Shown here: in pieces, positions 36,609-41,254 of the stretch
How the letters are laid out: every line of letters starts with the position of its first letter
Position numbering within the stretch: position 1 is the stretch's first letter
DNA from: Burkholderiales bacterium
Lineage (GTDB): Bacteria > Pseudomonadota > Gammaproteobacteria > Burkholderiales > Burkholderiaceae_C
Direction of reading: 5' to 3'
Assembly (NCBI GenBank): GCA_028864885.1
Contig: JAGWLR010000024.1
Location: 1-41,254 of the forward strand
DNA length: 41,254 bases
Program-made: the position numbers and the translations under genes
The notes under the pieces: generated by a model
Databases searched by the model: none
What the model saw: only the letters and a program-made list of their open reading frames with translations
What the model was told of the DNA's origin: nothing

Positions 36609-37306
36609 CGACTTCATCTGCACCCACCATTCTTCTGGTCGAAGACGACCCCCACATTCGCCGCTTCGTTCGCACGGCGCTTGAGGGGGAAGGCTGCCGC
36701 GTCGCTGAATCAGACACGATGAGCCAGGGGCTGATCGAGGCCGGCACCCGCAAGCCGGATCTGGTCATCCTAGACCTCGGACTGCCCGACGGCGATGGTT
36801 GCCAATTCGTTCAGGATCTTCGCACCTGGTCTAGCATGCCCGTGCTCGTTTTGTCCGCGCGTGCAGCCGAACAAGACAAGATTGAAGCGCTGGACGCTGG
36901 CGCCGACGATTACCTGACCAAGCCCTTTGCTGTCGGCGAACTGCAGGCTCGGGTGCGTGCCATGTTGCGACGGGGGCGCAAGGGAACGGACATCGAACAA
37001 CCGGTTTACCAGTTCGGTCGAATCGAGGTGGATTTGATCCACCGTCAAGTTTTGCGCGATGGGCACACCGTCAGGCTGACGCCCATCGAATATCGGCTAC
37101 TGTGTGTGTTGCTGGCCAACTCGGGCAAGGTGATGACACATCGCAGTCTGTTGAAAGAAGTCTGGGGGCCGTCCTATGCGGACAGCAACCACTATCTGCG
37201 TATCTATGTGGGTCATCTTCGCCAAAAGCTCGAAGAAGACCCTGCCCAACCCAAACACTTCCTCACTGAAGTGGGGGTGGGCTATCGATTTCAATTCGGA
37301 GCGTGA
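36605..37306 (+). CDS. OmpR/KdpE-family response regulator
   Basis: A 233-residue regulator. The receiver has the acidic pair in LLVEDDPHIRR, phospho-acceptor Asp57 in VILDLGLPDGDG and Lys106 in DDYLTKPFAVGEL. The C-terminal winged helix has LTPIEYRLLCVLLANSGKVM and NHYLRIYVGHLRQKLE, as in KdpE. It overlaps the kinase stop by four bases and precedes kup by six, so control of kup is the natural inference. In other bacteria KdpDE controls kdpFABC, which is not present here. Confidence 0.93.
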   Translation: MTTSSAPTILLVEDDPHIRRFVRTALEGEGCRVAESDTMSQGLIEAGTRKPDLVILDLGLPDGDGCQFVQDLRTWSSMPVLVLSARAAEQDKIEALDAGADDYLTKPFAVGELQARVRAMLRRGRKGTDIEQPVYQFGRIEVDLIHRQVLRDGHTVRLTPIEYRLLCVLLANSGKVMTHRSLLKEVWGPSYADSNHYLRIYVGHLRQKLEEDPAQPKHFLTEVGVGYRFQFGA

Positions 37307-37312
37307 TCTGAC

Positions 37313-39202
37313 ATGACTGCCAACGAACATGAAGCCTCCGAGCACAGCCACTCCAAGCTGGGTGCGCTCACCTTGGCTGCACTGGGCATTGTCTTTGGTG
37401 ACATCGGCACCAGCCCCTTGTACGCATTCAAAGAGGCCTTCACCGGCCCGCACGCGCTTGCTATCTCACCCGAGAATGTACTGGCCACCCTGTCTGCCCT
37501 GCTTTGGGCGGTGCTGATCATCGTGTCGATGAAGTACGTATGGATCGTGCTGAAATATGACAACGATGGTGAAGGCGGGGTTCTGGCCTTGACCGCACTG
37601 GCGCATCGGCTTGCGCACGATGCACCGCGTCGCTCGGTTCTGGTGGTCAGTGCGGGGGTGTTTGCCGCGGCGTTGTTCTACGGCGACGCCATCATCACCC
37701 CGGCGATTTCGGTGTTGTCGGCTGTGGAGGGGATCAGCGTCGCCACCCCAAGATTCGAGCACTTCATTGAACCCATCACGATCGGCATCCTGATTGGCCT
37801 GTTCTTCATTCAAAAGAAGGGCACGGGCAGTGTGGGCCGACTGTTCGGCCCCGTCACCGTGGTGTGGTTTCTGACCTTGGCTGGCTTGGGCATACACAGC
37901 ATTGCGCAGACGCCGATGGTGCTGCAAGCGGTGAACCCGATGCACGCGCTGAACTTCACCCTGGCCCACCCCGGTCAGGCGTTTCTGCTGCTGTCGGCCG
38001 TGTTCCTGGCTTTGACTGGGGGCGAAGCGCTCTATGCCGACATGGGCCACTTTGGTGCCAAAGCGGTTCGCCTGGGTTGGTATGGCCTGGTGTTTCCCAG
38101 CCTGATGCTGAACTACTTCGGACAAGGGGCCCTCGTTCTGCGTGACGCCCTGTCTGTGGCCAACCCCTTCTTCATGATGGCCCCGCAACTGCTGCTGATC
38201 CCGCTGGTGGCCCTTGCCACTGCGGCCACGGTGATCGCCTCGCAGGCCACCATCTCAGGCGCCTATTCAATGACCTTGCAGGCCAGCCGCTTGGGTTATT
38301 TGCCACGCGTTCGCATCCTGCACACCTCAGATCGCGAACGGGGACAGATCTATGTGCCCAGCGTGAACTGGCTGATGTTGCTGGCAGTGATCGCCCTCGT
38401 CTTGTCGTTCAAAACATCGGGCGCACTGGCCGCGGCCTATGGCATTGCCGTGTCAGGCACCATGATCATCACCACCTTGCTGACTGCGTTCGTGACGCGT
38501 ATCAGTGCACGCACCTTGCGCCGACCGACGTTGATTGCTCTGGCAGGCTTCACCGTGATGGAGTTGGGCTTCTTTGCCTCCAACCTGAGCAAACTGGGTG
38601 AAGGTGGGTGGTTCCCGTTGACCTTGGGGGGCATCATCTTTTTGATGCTGACGACCTGGAAGGAAGGCAGCGGCCTGGTGGCCGATCAACGCCGCAAGAT
38701 CGACATTCCGATGGAGGACTTCGTCGAGAGCCCTCGGCCGGATGTGCCGCACGTTGAAGGTACTGCGGTGTATCTGACATCCGATCCCACCATCGTGCCC
38801 AGCGCCCTGTTCCACAACCTCAAGCACTACAAAGTGATGCACGACCAGACCGTGTTTTTGCATGTGGTCAATGAGAACGCCCCGTACATCCATGACGCCG
38901 AGCGACTCGACGTCGGCGATCTGGGACCAGGCATGTTCCGTGTCACTGTTCGCTTCGGTTTCCGCGAAGAACCCGACATCCCGGCCGCACTCACCCTGCT
39001 GAAACATCCTGGCCTGAGCCTGGAACCGATGCGAACCACCTACTTTGTGGCTCGTTCATCGGTGGTGGATGGCCCGGGGGCTTTGCCCGCCTGGCGCTGC
39101 GCTCTGTACAGCTGGATGACCCGGCAGTCAGAGGGTGCCGCGAGCTATTACAGTCTGCCCGCCAATCAAGTCGTTGAGTTGGGGACGCAAGTCATGCTTT
39201 GA
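37313..39202 (+). CDS. kup: Low-affinity potassium transporter Kup
   Basis: A 629-residue inner-membrane K+/H+ symporter of the KUP/HAK/KT family. The N-terminal signature LGIVFGDIGTSPLYAFKEAF is clear, as are DNDGEGGVLALTALA and GDAIITPAISVLSAVEG. About twelve transmembrane helices fill the first 430 residues, and a soluble C-terminal domain follows, with DQTVFLHVVNENAPYI. Length matches the family. It is the last gene of the kinase-regulator-transporter unit. Confidence 0.96.
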   Translation: MTANEHEASEHSHSKLGALTLAALGIVFGDIGTSPLYAFKEAFTGPHALAISPENVLATLSALLWAVLIIVSMKYVWIVLKYDNDGEGGVLALTALAHRLAHDAPRRSVLVVSAGVFAAALFYGDAIITPAISVLSAVEGISVATPRFEHFIEPITIGILIGLFFIQKKGTGSVGRLFGPVTVVWFLTLAGLGIHSIAQTPMVLQAVNPMHALNFTLAHPGQAFLLLSAVFLALTGGEALYADMGHFGAKAVRLGWYGLVFPSLMLNYFGQGALVLRDALSVANPFFMMAPQLLLIPLVALATAATVIASQATISGAYSMTLQASRLGYLPRVRILHTSDRERGQIYVPSVNWLMLLAVIALVLSFKTSGALAAAYGIAVSGTMIITTLLTAFVTRISARTLRRPTLIALAGFTVMELGFFASNLSKLGEGGWFPLTLGGIIFLMLTTWKEGSGLVADQRRKIDIPMEDFVESPRPDVPHVEGTAVYLTSDPTIVPSALFHNLKHYKVMHDQTVFLHVVNENAPYIHDAERLDVGDLGPGMFRVTVRFGFREEPDIPAALTLLKHPGLSLEPMRTTYFVARSSVVDGPGALPAWRCALYSWMTRQSEGAASYYSLPANQVVELGTQVML

Positions 39203-39208
39203 GCGTGA

Positions 39209-39231
39209 AATTCAAGGCATCAGCCTGAATT
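39209..39231. terminator. Bulged hairpin between kup and the convergent FliL-like gene
   Basis: AATTCAAGGC (39209-39218) pairs with GCCTGAATT (39223-39231) with one bulged A. It lies across the stop of the FliL-like gene and a few bases after kup, so it could end either transcript. There is no T-run. Confidence 0.35.
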
Positions 39232-39667
39232 CCTCAAAAGCCACTCGCCTGATGCGAGGCTTGACGCGTTCTTCATTGAGGTAATCGTTGATCGATTCTT
39301 TGACCGATTCACCGAAATGGACGATGCGTTGGCTGCCCACGGCATCTTCGCTGCTCATTTCGGAACCCGTCTGGGCTACGATGGCCTTGAAAGCTGGGGT
39401 GTAGGGCTTCAGTTCATCCAGGTCATCTTTGTCCTTTAGCATCAAATTGACCTTGACAGACAACATTCGGCCGTCTGAAGTCTGGGACCTCACTTGGCTC
39501 AAGCTTAACCAAGTCGGCTCAGGCCGCCGATTTTCGGATCGCGAATGAAGGATGAGTCTATTGAATCCCCAGGCCAACATGAGCAGAACAAAGCTAGCCG
39601 TGCCGATCAGAACAGCCAGCTTGACTTCACTGCCACCTGACACTTTGGTTCCGGCCGACACTGCCAT
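39212..39667 (-). CDS. FliL-like single-pass membrane protein
   Basis: A 151-residue protein with one hydrophobic helix (VKLAVLIGTASFVLLMLAWG, about 15-34) and a periplasmic domain. That domain has VKVNLMLKDKDDLDELKPYT, then IVAQTGSEMSSEDAVGSQ and a C-terminal INDYLNEERVKPRIRRVAF. The order and spacing recall FliL, which stabilises the flagellar stator, but the typical closing FTDFVIQ is replaced by FEEFRLMP. No flagellar genes are adjacent. The ATG has AGGAG eight bases upstream. The gene after it on the same strand is 134 bp upstream and of unknown function. Confidence 0.65.
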   Translation of the reverse strand: MAVSAGTKVSGGSEVKLAVLIGTASFVLLMLAWGFNRLILHSRSENRRPEPTWLSLSQVRSQTSDGRMLSVKVNLMLKDKDDLDELKPYTPAFKAIVAQTGSEMSSEDAVGSQRIVHFGESVKESINDYLNEERVKPRIRRVAFEEFRLMP

Positions 39668-39801
39668 TTAATGCGCTCCTGTTGAACAGGCCGAACGTTA
39701 CTACAGGGTGATCGAGTCAATGCCTTGAACTAGGGGGGTGGGCGGCATTACCGCACGATTGTCTCGGAATTTTGGTGCCTAGCCGTGAAGAATCGACGAC
39801 C

Positions 39802-40611
39802 TTACCAGACGGTGTTCCCCGTGCGCACGGACAAGGCAGCGCCCGACATCACCGGGATGACCATGCCGCTGACACTCACGTCACGCTGTACGTGGTGCAA
39901 GACGGCACTCAGGCCGAATTCGGTGGGGCGATCCAGATCGCAACTGTAGTCCACGGGAACCGACTGGATCCCAGGCACCCACCCCATCACCACCGGCAAA
40001 GGCAGCACCACAGGCCGGGCCAACTCGACGCGCCAGGCGTCCACATCAAGCAACTCACCTTGATCTGCATGCGCGGTATCGTGCGACTGCTGGACCAGAT
40101 CAATGAGCCCTGCGTTGAGACGCATGTGGCCAATCAAGGCACACAAGCCATCGGTAGACTGCATGCGAACCACCCAAGGCATCTGAAACGCATGAGGCAA
40201 CAGCATCATGCCGCCCTCTTCGATCTGCGCGGCCTTGATGGCCGCCTCATTGAGCGACGCCACCATCACCTGAAACGCCAGTTGAGGCCACCGAATGGCT
40301 GCCCCCTGCAGCAGCAGCGGAGGTGCTGAATGCCTGAGCAAGTCGATTGGCATGGACACCTCGGTGCCGACCGGCGCCAAACGCAGATCGCAAACCGTGC
40401 ACTGCACCCGTGCATCGTCTTCGACTTCCATGCGTTGGGACGGAGCCTCTTGGAACACCAGAGGCTGCTGACACCAATGAGACAGTTGTTGGACGAGCCC
40501 GTCGATGTCTGCCAGGCCACCCCAAGGCGGTGTCACCCGCAGGACCCCCCAGGACGTCGAAGCCACCAGGTCTCGCGCATCCACATGATCTCTCAATTGC
40601 CGAGCACCCAT
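39802..40611 (-). CDS. Unknown protein, faint FliM/SctQ resemblance
   Basis: A 269-residue protein with no signal peptide or membrane helix. The middle region, with SAPPLLLQGAAIRWPQLAFQ and AAQIEEGGMMLLPHAFQMPW, recalls the N-terminal half of FliM or type III secretion SctQ proteins. The C-terminal SpoA domain expected there is not convincing. A GTG two codons upstream is also in frame. Its neighbour encodes a FliL-like protein, so both may belong to a membrane or secretion apparatus. The family assignment is only a suspicion. The 134-bp gap before the FliL-like gene shows nothing recognised. Confidence 0.55.
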   Translation of the reverse strand: MGARQLRDHVDARDLVASTSWGVLRVTPPWGGLADIDGLVQQLSHWCQQPLVFQEAPSQRMEVEDDARVQCTVCDLRLAPVGTEVSMPIDLLRHSAPPLLLQGAAIRWPQLAFQVMVASLNEAAIKAAQIEEGGMMLLPHAFQMPWVVRMQSTDGLCALIGHMRLNAGLIDLVQQSHDTAHADQGELLDVDAWRVELARPVVLPLPVVMGWVPGIQSVPVDYSCDLDRPTEFGLSAVLHHVQRDVSVSGMVIPVMSGAALSVRTGNTVW

Positions 40612-40725
40612 CAGCACCCCGCACCGTCAAATTGAAACGTCAACATACCCGCCCATCATCCGATGGATCTAAATCCGACCGGATGGTTCACCTTCTTTTT
40701 AATGGGGGCGAGTGTGCGTCAGGGC

Positions 40726-40780
40726 AAAAGAAAAAACCAAGCCCGCTTTCATTGTTTTACCAATTTTGCGAAGGCTTGGT
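40726..40780 (-). terminator. Intrinsic terminator of the crotonase gene
   Basis: On the minus strand ACCAAGCC (40780-40773) pairs with GGCTTGGT (40743-40736) across a 29-base loop, and is followed by TTTTTTCTTTT. It lies 46 bp beyond the crotonase stop codon. Confidence 0.65.
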
Positions 40781-40825
40781 CCATTGGCGCGACAGTCTCG
40801 CGCCCGACTTGTGCTTGGCGAAAAG

Positions 40826-41254
40826 TCAGTCCTTGAACACCGGGGTCTGCTTGGTCATGCCGGCCATCATGGCGGCAGTCAGATCGTTGGACATCAACAT
40901 GGCCGCGTTCCAGGTAGCGATGTAATTCAAGCCATCGGCCACTGAGTGATCACGCGCATAGTTCAGCATTTCCTTGGTGCCACGGATCGACAACGGCGAC
41001 TTGGCAGCGATTTGGGCTGCCAGTTCGCGCACGCCCGCCTGCAGGGCTTCACGCGACTCATACACCTTGTTGACCAGACCCAAGGCAAGGGCTTCAGCGG
41101 CATCGACCTTGCGGCCGGTATAGGCCATTTCACGCACGATGCCCTGGTTGCCGATCAACTTGGGCAGACGCTGCAAGGTGCCCACGTCGGCCGTCATGCC
41201 GATGTCGATTTCCTTGATGGTGAAATAGGCGTCGGCCGAGCAATAGCGCATGTC
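40826..41254 (-). CDS. Enoyl-CoA hydratase/isomerase family, dienoyl-CoA isomerase-like (C-terminal part)
   Basis: Only the last 142 residues are in the window; the gene runs off the right edge. The fragment begins DMRYCSADAYFTIKEIDIGM followed by TADVGTLQRLPKLIGNQ, which is very close to the active-site region of Delta3,5-Delta2,4-dienoyl-CoA isomerases (ECH1). The Glu in KEIDIG and the Asp in TADVG correspond to the two catalytic acids of that enzyme. Later blocks are TGRKVDAAEALALGLVNKVY and DHSVADGLNYIATWNAAML, also ECH1-like. The enzyme would act in oxidation of unsaturated fatty acids. The oxyanion-hole part lies outside the window, so plain enoyl-CoA hydratase is still possible. Confidence 0.85.
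   Translation of the reverse strand, partial: DMRYCSADAYFTIKEIDIGMTADVGTLQRLPKLIGNQGIVREMAYTGRKVDAAEALALGLVNKVYESREALQAGVRELAAQIAAKSPLSIRGTKEMLNYARDHSVADGLNYIATWNAAMLMSNDLTAAMMAGMTKQTPVFKD

Overview
The window looks like chromosomal DNA from a betaproteobacterium, most likely of the order Burkholderiales (Leptothrix/Rubrivivax/Aquabacterium-like). The reasons are the high G+C, the beta-type GlnB, NadE with an N-terminal nitrilase domain, a FemAB-like COG3146 protein, DUF1415, a truncated KdpD beside Kup, and an NAD-reducing soluble hydrogenase. No rRNA, tRNA, CRISPR array or recognisable insertion sequence was seen. Taxonomy is inferred from gene content only.

Layout. 1-5.6 kb: end of a LOG-family gene, nadE-glnB on the minus strand, and on the plus strand a FemAB-like protein and a membrane PAS-GGDEF protein. 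5.7-9.5 kb: type II NADH dehydrogenase, an Xaa-Pro aminopeptidase and a 63-residue unknown. 9.5-14.4 kb: a DUF481 outer-membrane protein with a hybrid histidine kinase, then two convergent exported proteins (beta-propeller-like and serine hydrolase). 14.5-14.9 kb: a decayed remnant of metE. 14.9-20.3 kb: a compact minus-strand operon, BlaI-type repressor, M56 metallopeptidase, membrane-fusion protein and RND pump, led by a palindromic operator inside a promoter. It lies between the metE remnant and a second broken gene (MOSC domain, 21.0-21.4 kb) and looks acquired. 20.4-23.6 kb: DUF1415, GlxA-like regulator, glutathione transferase and a small membrane protein.

23.7-34.9 kb is the main system: a twelve-gene unit, hypB-hypF-hypC-hypD-hypE-cupin-hoxF-hoxU-hoxY-hoxH-hoxW-hypA. 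It encodes a group 3d NAD-reducing [NiFe] hydrogenase (HoxFUYH), its protease (HoxW) and all six Hyp maturation proteins, and ends in a hairpin terminator that overlaps the hypA stop codon. Most junctions overlap or nearly abut, so the genes are probably co-transcribed and translationally coupled. HypA/HypB deliver nickel, HypF/HypE make cyanide, HypC/HypD assemble Fe(CN)2CO, HoxW trims HoxH, and HoxHY passes H2 electrons through HoxU to HoxF, FMN and NAD+. A cupin gene fused into the unit by a start/stop overlap with hoxF is its least explained part.

35.0-39.2 kb: a KdpD-like sensor kinase without the usual N-terminal domains, a KdpE-like regulator and the potassium transporter Kup, without kdpFABC. 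39.2-41.25 kb: a FliL-like membrane protein, an unknown protein with a faint FliM/SctQ resemblance, and the C-terminal part of a dienoyl-CoA isomerase-like crotonase cut by the window edge.
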